Below are positions 8,817 through 16,356 of a stretch of DNA of 56,708 nt, piece by piece; positions within the stretch are counted from its first letter, which is position 1, and each line of letters opens with the position of its first letter. The stretch spans positions 1 to 56,708 of the forward strand of contig JBDTCS010000159.1 in assembly GCA_039923455.1 (NCBI GenBank). The letters are read 5' to 3'. Below the pieces are notes generated by a model. That model saw nothing but the letters and a program-made list of their open reading frames with translations. It ran no database searches and was not told the DNA's origin. The position numbers and the translations under genes are program-made. This stretch comes from JBDTCS01 sp039923455 (GTDB lineage Bacteria > Bacteroidota > Ignavibacteria > Palsa-1295).

Positions 8817-10202
8817 ATGCCAAAAACCCGTAAACCCATTGTCGCATCAAGCGATATTTTCACTGATCCTGCGGCTCCGACTTCCCAACTCAGAGAAGAG
8901 ACACATTTTGCGCCTCTGGCCGAACGTCTGCGCCCGAGATCGATCGACACGATCATTGGCCAGCTACACTTGCTCGGACCCGGCAAACCACTCCGCAAAA
9001 TGGTGGAAAGCGGGAAATTGCATTCGATGGTGCTTTGGGGTCCACCTGGAACCGGTAAGACGACTATTGCAAATATTCTTGCCGGCCAGATTCAAGCTCC
9101 CTTCTATCCACTTTCGGCGGTAAGTTCGTCGGTCAAAGATCTTCGAGAGGCAATCGCTTTAGCTGAGATCGCAAATCAAACGAGCGAGAATCGGAGCGTG
9201 CTTTTCATTGACGAGATTCATCGGTTTTCGAAATCGCAACAAGATGCACTTTTGGGAGCAGTTGAAAAAGGAACTGTGACGCTGATCGGGGCAACTACAG
9301 AAAATCCCTCGTTCGAAGTCATCGCGCCACTTCTTTCGCGTGCACGAGTTTTTGTGTTGGAGTCACTCACGAAGGAAGATCTCGATACGCTACTTGATCG
9401 TGCATTGCAAGAAGATGTAGAACTTCGAGAAGCCAAGATCACGCTTGAGCCTGAAGCACGTCGCGCTATGCTCGCACTCTCCGGTGGAGACGCTCGCAAA
9501 CTTTTGAACGGACTCGAACTTGCGGCACAACTTGCTTCGATGGATGCGACGGACAAAGGCACAATCATCACGACGCAATCGATTGAAGGTGCCTTCGGCA
9601 GAAGTGCATCGCGCTATGATAAAAAAGGAGAGGAGCACTACAACATCATCAGCGCATTCATCAAGTCGATGCGCGGTTCCGATCCGAACGGTGCGATCTA
9701 TTGGCTAATGCGAATGATCGAGGCCGGTGAGGATATCGAATTCATCGCGCGACGTATGCTCATCTTTGCGAGCGAAGATATTGGCAATGCCGATCCGAAC
9801 GCGCTCTTGCTTGCGGTGAGCTGCTGGGAGTCCGTGCGTGCCGTTGGATATCCCGAGGCGAGAATTATTTTTTCGCAGGTAGTTGCGTATCTCGCGAGTG
9901 CACAAAAATCGAACGCGTCAAACGTTGGTAGTATCAAAGCAATGGAGGATGTCGCACGCGATCCGAATGCACCTGTGCCGCTGCATCTTCGCAATGCGCC
10001 GACCAAACTTATGAAGCAATTAGGTTACGGCGAGGGATACAAATACGCCCACAGCTTCGAAGGCAATTTTGTCAAAGAGGCAAATTATTTGCCCGAGGGA
10101 CTCGAAGCAAAGATCTACTACGACCCGACATCGAACGGCCGTGAAAAATTAATCCGCGAAAGGCTTGCGCACTTATGGCCGAAAAAATACGGCGACAAAT
10201 AA
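8817..10202 (+). CDS. rarA: Replication-associated recombination protein A (RarA/MgsA), AAA+ ATPase
   Basis: RarA is a clamp-loader-related AAA+ ATPase that acts at stalled replication forks with SSB. The 461-residue product, counted from ATG 8817, has the family layout: an N-terminal 'PLAERLRPRSIDTIIGQ' (about 33-49), Walker A GPPGTGKT (75-82), Walker B with DEIH (132-135), and a C-terminal tetramerisation region containing 'ALLLAVSCWESVRAVGYPEA'. A TTG directly before the ATG extends the frame by one codon; ATG is preferred. The gene converges on glmM with only 12 nt between the stop codons. No partner gene is adjacent. Confidence 0.96.
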   Translation: MPKTRKPIVASSDIFTDPAAPTSQLREETHFAPLAERLRPRSIDTIIGQLHLLGPGKPLRKMVESGKLHSMVLWGPPGTGKTTIANILAGQIQAPFYPLSAVSSSVKDLREAIALAEIANQTSENRSVLFIDEIHRFSKSQQDALLGAVEKGTVTLIGATTENPSFEVIAPLLSRARVFVLESLTKEDLDTLLDRALQEDVELREAKITLEPEARRAMLALSGGDARKLLNGLELAAQLASMDATDKGTIITTQSIEGAFGRSASRYDKKGEEHYNIISAFIKSMRGSDPNGAIYWLMRMIEAGEDIEFIARRMLIFASEDIGNADPNALLLAVSCWESVRAVGYPEARIIFSQVVAYLASAQKSNASNVGSIKAMEDVARDPNAPVPLHLRNAPTKLMKQLGYGEGYKYAHSFEGNFVKEANYLPEGLEAKIYYDPTSNGREKLIRERLAHLWPKKYGDK

Positions 10203-10214
10203 TTACGCAAACGC

Positions 10215-11585
10215 TTAGGCTATCGATGCCTGCGCAAATTCCAAAAGCGTATCAGCCTCTGCGGCAGTTGGTGCTTCGGCGATTAATCGAATGATTGGCT
10301 CGGTGTTTGATGAGCGGGCATGCAGCCACGAATGCGCGAACTCAAATCGCAAGCCATCTTCACGATTCACACTCGTCGATTTTCCAGCGAGGCTCGCTTC
10401 CAGCTTTTCGAGAATGATTCGAATCTGATCCTGACTTTCGGAGTCAATCTTTGATTTACGAATCGTGTATTGCGGCAGAGCCCGTTTCTTCTCCGAAATC
10501 GTACCCGGACATTCTGCCAGTGCCGAAAGTGCAAGCGCAACGCCGACGAGCGAGTCTCTGCCGTAATGCACACTCGGAAGTATCACGCCACCACTTCCCT
10601 CACCACCGATCACAGCGCCGATCGACTTCATTCGCTTCGATACATTGATCTCTCCGACCGGAGTGCGAATCACCTCTGAACCAAAAAGCGCCGCAACATC
10701 TTCGACCGCACGAGTGGTCGAGAGATTCACAACAACACGCTGCCCCTCATCCAAATGTTTGAGCACTTGCTCGACCGCAAGCACAATTGTATTCTCTTCG
10801 ATGAAGGGCTCGCCATTCTCCATGATCAGCACAAGCCTATCCGCGTCCGGATCGACGGCGATCCCAAAATCGGCTTTGTGCTTGATGACCGCTTCCGACA
10901 ATCCCGTAAGATGTCCCGGTACAGGCTCCGGCTTGTGCGGAAAGATACCGGAGGCATCACACGCGAGCTCGATGATCTCCTCGACCCCAAGCGCACGAAG
11001 CAATCGGGGAATAATTATTGAACCACTCGCATTGACAGCATCGACAACGACACGAAATTTGCGTGCACGAATGCGCTCCAATGCAAGAAAAGGAATCGTG
11101 AGCACCAACTCCAGATGTTGCTCGATGCTCGCGCTTCCATCGAGCAAATTTCCGAACGATTCGATCGGCACGGTGCGACTGCCGACACCATCGACTAGGT
11201 CCCACAGTGCATGATTTTCATCCGCGTCAAGAAAAAGACCGGTGCCGGCAATAAACTTCATGCCGTTCCATTGACTCGGATTATGACTTGCCGTGATTGC
11301 AATGCCACCGACAACTCCCTCGCCATGTTCAGCCGCCATCTGCACTGTTGGTGTAGGCACGACACCGAGCATCATCACATCACATCCCGCAGAGCGAATG
11401 GCTTCGGCAGCACATTTGTAAAAGAGATCACCACCTTTGCGTCCATCGTATCCAAGTGCGATCGCACCCTGATTGCCAAGATAGGATGCGAACAAACTTG
11501 CATACCGCGAAACAACTTCGCACGAAAGTCCGCTCGCGTCAATGCCAACCGTACCACGCAAACCGGAAATACTTCGAATGAGCAA
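10215..11585 (-). CDS. glmM: Phosphoglucosamine mutase (alpha-D-phosphohexomutase family)
   Basis: The 456-residue enzyme interconverts glucosamine-6-phosphate and glucosamine-1-phosphate for UDP-GlcNAc and peptidoglycan synthesis in the cytoplasm. Visible family landmarks are the phosphoserine loop 'TASHNP' with Ser100, the magnesium loop DPDADR (245-250), and the sugar-binding loop GEGSGG (about 328-333). That last variant is typical of Bacteroidetes-type GlmM rather than GEQSGH. The C-terminal phosphate-binding domain has 'ARSSNTEPIIRLI'. murI ends 25 nt upstream on the same strand, so the two wall-precursor genes probably form an operon. A phosphomannomutase activity cannot be excluded from sequence alone. 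Confidence 0.88.
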   Translation of the reverse strand: MLIRSISGLRGTVGIDASGLSCEVVSRYASLFASYLGNQGAIALGYDGRKGGDLFYKCAAEAIRSAGCDVMMLGVVPTPTVQMAAEHGEGVVGGIAITASHNPSQWNGMKFIAGTGLFLDADENHALWDLVDGVGSRTVPIESFGNLLDGSASIEQHLELVLTIPFLALERIRARKFRVVVDAVNASGSIIIPRLLRALGVEEIIELACDASGIFPHKPEPVPGHLTGLSEAVIKHKADFGIAVDPDADRLVLIMENGEPFIEENTIVLAVEQVLKHLDEGQRVVVNLSTTRAVEDVAALFGSEVIRTPVGEINVSKRMKSIGAVIGGEGSGGVILPSVHYGRDSLVGVALALSALAECPGTISEKKRALPQYTIRKSKIDSESQDQIRIILEKLEASLAGKSTSVNREDGLRFEFAHSWLHARSSNTEPIIRLIAEAPTAAEADTLLEFAQASIA

Positions 11586-11610
11586 TGTGTGTGTTTGAGG
11601 TAATTAAATT

Positions 11611-12459
11611 CTATTCGGATGGATCGATCGCTTCGCGTTTCACGACCCATGATTCTTTGAACACGACTTGTCTGGCTTCGGGCAACGCACGTCCTAAAAA
11701 TCGCTCGCCGACACGTTGAAACTTGCGTGGAACGTCACTTACAAGAATTGTATGCTTAGGCTCCGTGGTGTTTGTCATCGAATGTTTGTCGAGCATCGTC
11801 TCCACTTTCCGAGCAGCGACAGCACCCGAATTAATCAGCGTGACGGACGAACCCATCACGCGCTGAATGATATTAGCAAGCACGGGATAATGTGTACAAC
11901 CAAGTATAAGCGTATCGACTCCGCTCTCACGCAATACCGATAAATATTCCTGCGCGATAAGCTCCGTCGCTGCATGATCCGTCCATCCCTCTTCGGCGAG
12001 CGGTACAAAAAGCGGACACGCGGCAACGTATGTTGTGATCTGCTTCGATTGACGCTTTGCTTCGATCGCGAGTGCGACTTCATACGCACCACTCGCAATC
12101 GTCGCTTCCGTACCGATGATACCAATGACTCCTCGCGAGAGCGTGACGGCCTCTTTAGCACACGGCTCGATCATTCCGATCACCGGAATTCCAGCAGCAG
12201 CCTCTATCACTTCATTCAAAGCTATCGCACTCACCGTGTTACATGCAATCACAATCATCTTCACATCATGCGAGAGCAGCAACTCCGTATCTTCTTTCGC
12301 ATAACGTTGGACGGTCTCGACAGACTTCGAACCATACGGTACACGCGCTGTATCGCCGAAATATACGAGTCGCTCGTGCGGTACGGTATGCAACAGCTCC
12401 CGGACAACCGTTAGGCCGCCGATACCTGAATCGAAAACACCTATCGCCTGTGCGCTCAT
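11611..12459 (-). CDS. murI: Glutamate racemase
   Basis: MurI converts L-glutamate to D-glutamate for the peptidoglycan peptide. The 282-residue product shows the N-terminal 'IGVFDSGIGGLTV' with Asp10-Ser11, the first catalytic cysteine in 'IACNTVSA' (Cys73) and the second in 'LGCTHYPVL' (Cys188, next to His190). Length is normal. The start codon abuts a tandem array of four 15-bp units (12459-12518), so its translation-initiation region has been built from or changed by the duplication. glmM follows 25 nt downstream. Confidence 0.97.
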   Translation of the reverse strand: MSAQAIGVFDSGIGGLTVVRELLHTVPHERLVYFGDTARVPYGSKSVETVQRYAKEDTELLLSHDVKMIVIACNTVSAIALNEVIEAAAGIPVIGMIEPCAKEAVTLSRGVIGIIGTEATIASGAYEVALAIEAKRQSKQITTYVAACPLFVPLAEEGWTDHAATELIAQEYLSVLRESGVDTLILGCTHYPVLANIIQRVMGSSVTLINSGAVAARKVETMLDKHSMTNTTEPKHTILVSDVPRKFQRVGERFLGRALPEARQVVFKESWVVKREAIDPSE

Positions 12460-12518
12460 CAGACTCTGTTAGTTCAGACTCTCTGGTTTCAGACTCTCTG
12501 GTTTCAGACTCCGTTAGT
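12459..12518. repeat. Four tandem 15-bp units upstream of murI
   Basis: Units tcagactctgttagt, tcagactctctggtt, tcagactctctggtt and tcagactccgttagt run head to tail at 12459-12473, 12474-12488, 12489-12503 and 12504-12518. The middle two are identical. The array fills almost all of the space between murI and the upstream gene that stops at 12530. Its first base is the A of the murI start codon on the minus strand. Confidence 0.9.
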
Positions 12519-12529
12519 GATGGCTCGCA

Positions 12530-13258
12530 CTATCGCGTTGGTGGCGGTGGTGTTGGTTGGGCCTCGATCGTATTGGGATGTTCACCGGGCAGGCCATGTG
12601 GCCCATGCATCGGTGCACCCGGAGGTGTCATTGGTGCGCCGGGAGGTGTCATTGGTCGCTGCATCGGTGTGATTACAATGCCGACTGCGCGATGGATGTA
12701 TTGATCGAGTTCCAGATTTGCACTCATCAGTTTCGGTTGCACTTCGAGAATATGTTTACCGGCCGGTGTCGAGACAAACGCGAGATACGCCTTCACCTCC
12801 TCGGCAGAAAGATTTGCGCGATAGGTACGATAAATCGTTTCACGATCGGCATTCGTATCGAGTTCTTTCATCACTTTGCCGTAAGCCTCCGCCGAGTCGA
12901 TGCCGCGCGCTTTGAACATCCGCGAAAGTTGCTTGAATTGTTTATCTACCCGCTCACGGATCGACATCGTAGGCTTCAGGTGCACATACAGTTTCGGAAA
13001 AAGTGCATCGAAGGCGGCGCTATCGGCATAGTGCTTAGCGAGCACCGGCTGACTTGGATTCAGGAGCGCTCTCCCAGGCACGTGTGGATTGCCGTCCGGC
13101 CCCGGTGGAAGAGGCGGCGGTTCCATCGGTCGCACGACCGCTCCGGATCTTTCCTGAGCCATTGCAGCAGTTGAGAGCAGCATGGAATACGTTAATAAAA
13201 GCCCACAAGCCGAAAGAAAAGAGATTCGCAGCAGATTGTTTTTCAAGATCGCTCGCAT
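12530..13258 (-). CDS. Secreted protein with DUF2059-like helical domain and Pro-rich tail
   Basis: The start at 13258 gives a 242-residue protein with a good signal peptide (MRAILKNN, hydrophobic 10-30, cleavage near Ala-Met-Ala/Gln at 34-35). An upstream in-frame ATG at 13408 would add 50 residues that do not look like an N-terminus. The segment around 95-185 resembles DUF2059, a small all-helical periplasmic domain ('LSAEEVKAYLAFVSTPAGKH', 'VQPKLMSAN'). Two Pro-rich stretches flank it: 'MEPPPLPPGPDG' near the N-terminus and a tail with the duplicated unit MTPPGAP. Its job is unknown. It precedes murI-glmM on the same strand and may be co-transcribed. Confidence 0.72.
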   Translation of the reverse strand: MRAILKNNLLRISFLSACGLLLTYSMLLSTAAMAQERSGAVVRPMEPPPLPPGPDGNPHVPGRALLNPSQPVLAKHYADSAAFDALFPKLYVHLKPTMSIRERVDKQFKQLSRMFKARGIDSAEAYGKVMKELDTNADRETIYRTYRANLSAEEVKAYLAFVSTPAGKHILEVQPKLMSANLELDQYIHRAVGIVITPMQRPMTPPGAPMTPPGAPMHGPHGLPGEHPNTIEAQPTPPPPTR

Positions 13259-13427
13259 GTATACGTAAAGATTGGCAAATGCAGTAGTAGAAAATACGGA
13301 CGCACTACTCGACCACCCTGAACCCAGGCGTCGAGTACTGAGAACATCGAAGCGAGCCTGAATTATCCCGCCTCTACAGTAAACAAAAAAAATTGGCTTC
13401 ACGAGCATTCCGAATTCGACCGGGTGA

Positions 13428-14132
13428 TCAACCGGGAATTCCGCCTTCGTCGCTCAGCGATCGCCACTGGCCGCTCGAGAAAACCTCGAACTTTGTGATG
13501 GGATGGATCTCCCATTGTGTGCCACGAGATTTTTCGACTTCACTCGCATGCTCTTCGTCCCAGAGCAACCAACCCGTGACTCGCACTCGGGCATGTGTTC
13601 TCGAGAGCGCCGTGAGATAACGCAAACGCCACTCCGGATGTATCGCCTTCCAGCGTGGCGTCATCTCAACTATTACAGAACTCGCTTTTTCATCACCCGC
13701 GGCATCGCTAATCCAAATATGAAAATCTCGAAGAGAATCGACGTATCCGTTCGCACTCTCCAGTCCCGATTCCTTCGCACGCACTAAAAATCCATCCAGG
13801 ATGACACCCTGACTCTCGACCTTCTCCGCGTAACTTGTTGCACTACCGGACCATTTGTCTCGATTTCGTCGGCCTTCGGCGTCAAGCACATCGTGCGGCA
13901 AGCCGATGATCTCCTGCACCGTCATTTGCTTAACGGTCGTGGGCGCAGTATTCCGATTCTTTTGCGCGTTCAGTAATGGGTCACCACCTTTGCCTTCGCG
14001 TGGAATGCCTTGCAACACTTCCGGCGCCATCGACGAATCCGCGCGATTCGGTGTCGGCGATGCACCGAAAAATTTGATCGCAACGATTATCAGTGCGATG
14101 ACCAGCAGAATGACCGCCGCCATCCCGGACAT
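13428..14132 (-). CDS. Membrane-anchored protein of unknown function
   Basis: From ATG 14132 the product has about 234 residues: a single N-terminal membrane helix ('MAAVILLVIALIIVAIKFF'), a polar linker of about 75 residues, then a soluble domain of about 130 residues, probably on the periplasmic side. A TTG at 14168 would add 12 polar and basic residues before the helix and is also plausible. The soluble part contains 'GVILDGFLVRAKESGLESANG' and 'WKAIHPEWRLRYLTAL', and ends with a segment that reads like an OB-type nucleic-acid or small-molecule barrel ('ARVRVTGWLLWDEEH'). I do not recognise the family. The gene is divergent from the small ORF at 14193. Confidence 0.6.
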   Translation of the reverse strand: MSGMAAVILLVIALIIVAIKFFGASPTPNRADSSMAPEVLQGIPREGKGGDPLLNAQKNRNTAPTTVKQMTVQEIIGLPHDVLDAEGRRNRDKWSGSATSYAEKVESQGVILDGFLVRAKESGLESANGYVDSLRDFHIWISDAAGDEKASSVIVEMTPRWKAIHPEWRLRYLTALSRTHARVRVTGWLLWDEEHASEVEKSRGTQWEIHPITKFEVFSSGQWRSLSDEGGIPG

Positions 14133-14192
14133 TCCGCGAACCTTCCGATTATTATTTTGCTGTTTCAAGAATTGAATGTTCCGCGATTCGTA

Positions 14193-14495
14193 GTGGTTAA
14201 TACTTTGCAACGAGCGGGCGATACGATACAAGCTACAAATTCTGTGAAGCGTTCTTCTACTCCGAAATACTATCAAATACCCGACGTTCGAGATGGCTTA
14301 ACGCAGCTCGAACGTACGATACTCTTTGTCCTCCATCGCTTAAAGACTGAGTACGGATCACGTCACGTGCCGACGGCACTCGTCTTCGGAAGAGTCGTAG
14401 AGTTGCTGGATGTCTCAAGAGAAGAATTTACCAGCGCACTCAGCGAAGCTCAGCGCAAGGCTCCGACGCAGCGCTCACTGGAGGATACGGACTAA
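14193..14495 (+). CDS. Small protein of unknown function (100 residues)
   Basis: The open frame extends upstream to 14010, but that part overlaps the divergent gene and has a skewed, non-protein-like composition. From a GTG at 14193 the remaining 100 residues look protein-like: a helical core 'LTQLERTILFVLHRLKTEYG' is followed by 'VPTALVFGRVVELLDVSREEF'. The pattern resembles a small winged-helix or helical adaptor, though no family is recognised. There is no clear Shine-Dalgarno. It is transcribed away from the membrane-anchored gene across a space of about 60 bp. Confidence 0.45.
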   Translation: MVNTLQRAGDTIQATNSVKRSSTPKYYQIPDVRDGLTQLERTILFVLHRLKTEYGSRHVPTALVFGRVVELLDVSREEFTSALSEAQRKAPTQRSLEDTD

Positions 14496-14530
14496 AAGTT
14501 AATCTGTCTGCTGCTTAGTCGGTTACTGTG

Positions 14531-14695
14531 TCAGTGCCAATCGACCATAATGCAAAACGCGAGAAATAAGAACATCAGCATCACCCAGATGCCAATTCCG
14601 AAGTAAAGTAGTTTACGAAAATTTCGAGCCCCTTGCGAAATTGGCGGTGGCGTTACGGGTGCAGGTGTGATTAACGGGAGCGGAGTCTGAACCAT
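14531..14695 (-). CDS. Small single-pass membrane protein linked to cytochrome oxidase genes
   Basis: ATG 14695 gives 54 residues: a Pro/Thr-rich head ('PLPLITPAPVTPPPIS') and one C-terminal transmembrane helix ('LLYFGIGIWVMLMFLFLAF'). An earlier ATG at 14752 would add 19 residues of less convincing sequence. It lies 72 nt downstream of the subunit IV gene on the same strand. It may be an accessory subunit or assembly factor of the oxidase, which is inference from position alone. Confidence 0.5.
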   Translation of the reverse strand: MVQTPLPLITPAPVTPPPISQGARNFRKLLYFGIGIWVMLMFLFLAFCIMVDWH

Positions 14696-14767
14696 AGTGA
14701 TACGTTCTGGGTGGGGAAAGCGTGCATCAAGAATTGCGCTCTCCCTCACCACAATCGGAATGCATTT

Positions 14768-15073
14768 CTAAAAAAGCCAGTGCGGTTGAAACGCCCACTC
14801 GGCCGAGAGCACCGTGATGAGAATGCTCGCTATGATCAGCGGCACATACGCGATGATGCTCAGGAATTTGGAATCGTACTTTAGATGCATGAAGTACTGC
14901 GCGACGAGCCCAGCCTTTATCAGCGCGAGCGCGACTAGCAGGATAACCATCGGTATATGCGGCATTCCGACCTGTGCAACAACTACCTCGATCGCCGTGA
15001 GAACGATCAATGCAATGAACACCGCCATATAATTCGGATGCGCGTGCTTACCTGCTTCTGTGTGATCTGCCAT
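14768..15073 (-). CDS. Cytochrome c oxidase subunit IV (prokaryotic COX4 family)
   Basis: This 101-residue protein has three predicted membrane helices (about 16-36, 42-62 and 73-95) and the family pattern 'KAGLVAQYFMHLKYDSKF'. These small subunits stabilise heme-copper oxidases in the inner membrane. It follows subunit III at a distance of 92 nt that contains a 15-bp tandem repeat, and is probably co-transcribed with it. Confidence 0.88.
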   Translation of the reverse strand: MADHTEAGKHAHPNYMAVFIALIVLTAIEVVVAQVGMPHIPMVILLVALALIKAGLVAQYFMHLKYDSKFLSIIAYVPLIIASILITVLSAEWAFQPHWLF

Positions 15074-15094
15074 TGGTTGAATCGGTTCTAAATG

Positions 15095-15139
15095 CTAAAC
15101 TATGAAGTCCTAAACTATGAAGTCCTAAACTTTGAATAT
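15095..15139. repeat. Three tandem 15-bp units upstream of the subunit IV gene
   Basis: ctaaactatgaagtc occurs at 15095-15109 and again at 15110-15124, followed by a diverged third unit (ctaaactttgaatat, 15125-15139). It lies 22 nt upstream of the start codon of the oxidase subunit IV gene on the minus strand. Confidence 0.85.
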
Positions 15140-15165
15140 AAAACTCTAAGTGTACGTCGGTTTCG

Positions 15166-16065
15166 TCAGATCAGATAGACGAGCGTGAAGAGAATAATCC
15201 AGACGAGATCGACAAAATGCCAATAGAGTCCGGCTACTTCGACTAAATCCGATAGTGCGCGATTTTTGAGCAGCCACCTCACTCCGCCAAAGATCGCCAA
15301 AAGCGTGATACCATAAAGCGATGCGACGATCGAGGCCGTAAGTGCATCAAGTCCGAAGAATGCAAGGATGGCAGCGCGCAATCCGAACGCCAAACCTATC
15401 GCGATCGCGACCATCAGCACATCTACCTTCCGGTTCACTTTCGTACCCACACCGCCTGCAATCGCTAGCGCGGAGAGATAGACAACGCCCGCAAGGACGT
15501 GCATTCCGTGAAATCCCGTTAGAATAAAAAATGTCGCATCGAAGAGGCTCGTCGGCATCTTCATGTGCTCAATGTGGATCAGTTTGTTGTACTCCGTGAA
15601 CTGGATCCCCATAAAAATCGCACCGCCGATCGCGGTGGCAGCAAGCCACTTCAGCATCGTAGCCTTATTACCATCTTTGATCGCCTTCAACGCTTGCACC
15701 ATCGTGACGCTGGAGCAGATCAGGATGAACGTGTTGACGGCAGTCAGATTGATGTTCAGTGGGTTCGGCTCGATACCCGCTGCAGGATGTAGAGCTCCCG
15801 GCGAAGGCCAGAGCGCTCCGGCACCGATGCGCACCGAAAGATAGGCCGCAAATAAACCGAAGAATGCAAGCGCATCCTGGCAGAGGAAAAGCCACATGAA
15901 TACCTTTCCGCTCCATACGCCCGTGCTCGTTTGGGTGGCAGGGTGATCGAAGGATTCGCTGTTATGGCTGACGCCCGCGTCTGTCTGTAATGCTAACTCT
16001 GACACTTCAATTTTGGCAGTTTTAGTGGATATTCGGAACCGCTCGTTTAGAAAAATGTGCTGCAC
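15166..16065 (-). CDS. Cytochrome c oxidase subunit III
   Basis: This is a heme-copper oxidase subunit III of 299 residues (GTG start at 16065) located in the inner membrane. Family landmarks include 'GKVFMWLFLCQDALAFFGLFAAY' split over helix I, the 'FILTGFHGMHVLAGVVYL' segment and the C-terminal 'YWHFVDLVWIILF'. About six to seven hydrophobic helices are visible. An N-terminal extension of about 45 polar residues precedes the first helix, and an internal start is possible. Subunits I and II are not next to it, so the catalytic core must be encoded elsewhere. A TAnnTTTG box at 16094-16101 could be its promoter. Confidence 0.92.
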   Translation of the reverse strand: MQHIFLNERFRISTKTAKIEVSELALQTDAGVSHNSESFDHPATQTSTGVWSGKVFMWLFLCQDALAFFGLFAAYLSVRIGAGALWPSPGALHPAAGIEPNPLNINLTAVNTFILICSSVTMVQALKAIKDGNKATMLKWLAATAIGGAIFMGIQFTEYNKLIHIEHMKMPTSLFDATFFILTGFHGMHVLAGVVYLSALAIAGGVGTKVNRKVDVLMVAIAIGLAFGLRAAILAFFGLDALTASIVASLYGITLLAIFGGVRWLLKNRALSDLVEVAGLYWHFVDLVWIILFTLVYLI

Positions 16066-16093
16066 AACGCCTTTCGGCTCGGAAAGGCATTTG

Positions 16094-16101
16094 CAAATAT
16101 A
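16094..16101 (-). promoter_or_regulatory. TAnnTTTG box upstream of the oxidase subunit III gene
   Basis: On the minus strand the sequence reads TATATTTG, matching the Bacteroidota -7 consensus. It lies 28 nt upstream of the GTG at 16065. No convincing -33 element is visible. Confidence 0.35.
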
Positions 16102-16322
16102 ACACTTTGATTAGCCTTGCGCCAGCACTTTGAATTGCCTAGTGCTCGGGGGAGAAAATTTATTGAGCGTGAGCCGAGGAGTGCGAGCGCCCTACAAAAG
16201 GATATATCGTGGGCGGAACTGCGAGACTAAAGTGTCTCCAGTGTTTGTGAAACTGTATATCTCTAAAATTCTGCCATCCGCAATCTGGTCGTGTGCCCCG
16301 ATGAGAATATGTCATGTAGGTA

Positions 16323-16348
16323 GGAGGATCTCCGAATGGAGATCCTCC
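16323..16348 (-). terminator. Hairpin after the 1301-residue cargo gene
   Basis: A perfect 11-bp stem (ggaggatctcc at 16323-16333, ggagatcctcc at 16338-16348) with a 4-nt loop lies 9 nt past the stop codon of the minus-strand gene at 16357. There is no T-run after it, so it may act as a 3' end stabiliser. Between 16102 and 16322 I see nothing convincing. Confidence 0.6.
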
Positions 16349-16356
16349 AAACACTA

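Noticed and set aside
10645..11214. Plus-strand ORF of 189 codons
   Set aside because: It is antisense to glmM, with a Ser/Thr-rich shadow composition and no family similarity.
12243..12704. Plus-strand ORF of 153 codons with a Ser-Asp-Ser repeat
   Set aside because: The repeat comes from the 15-bp tandem array (12459-12518), and the rest lies antisense to murI and the DUF2059-like gene.
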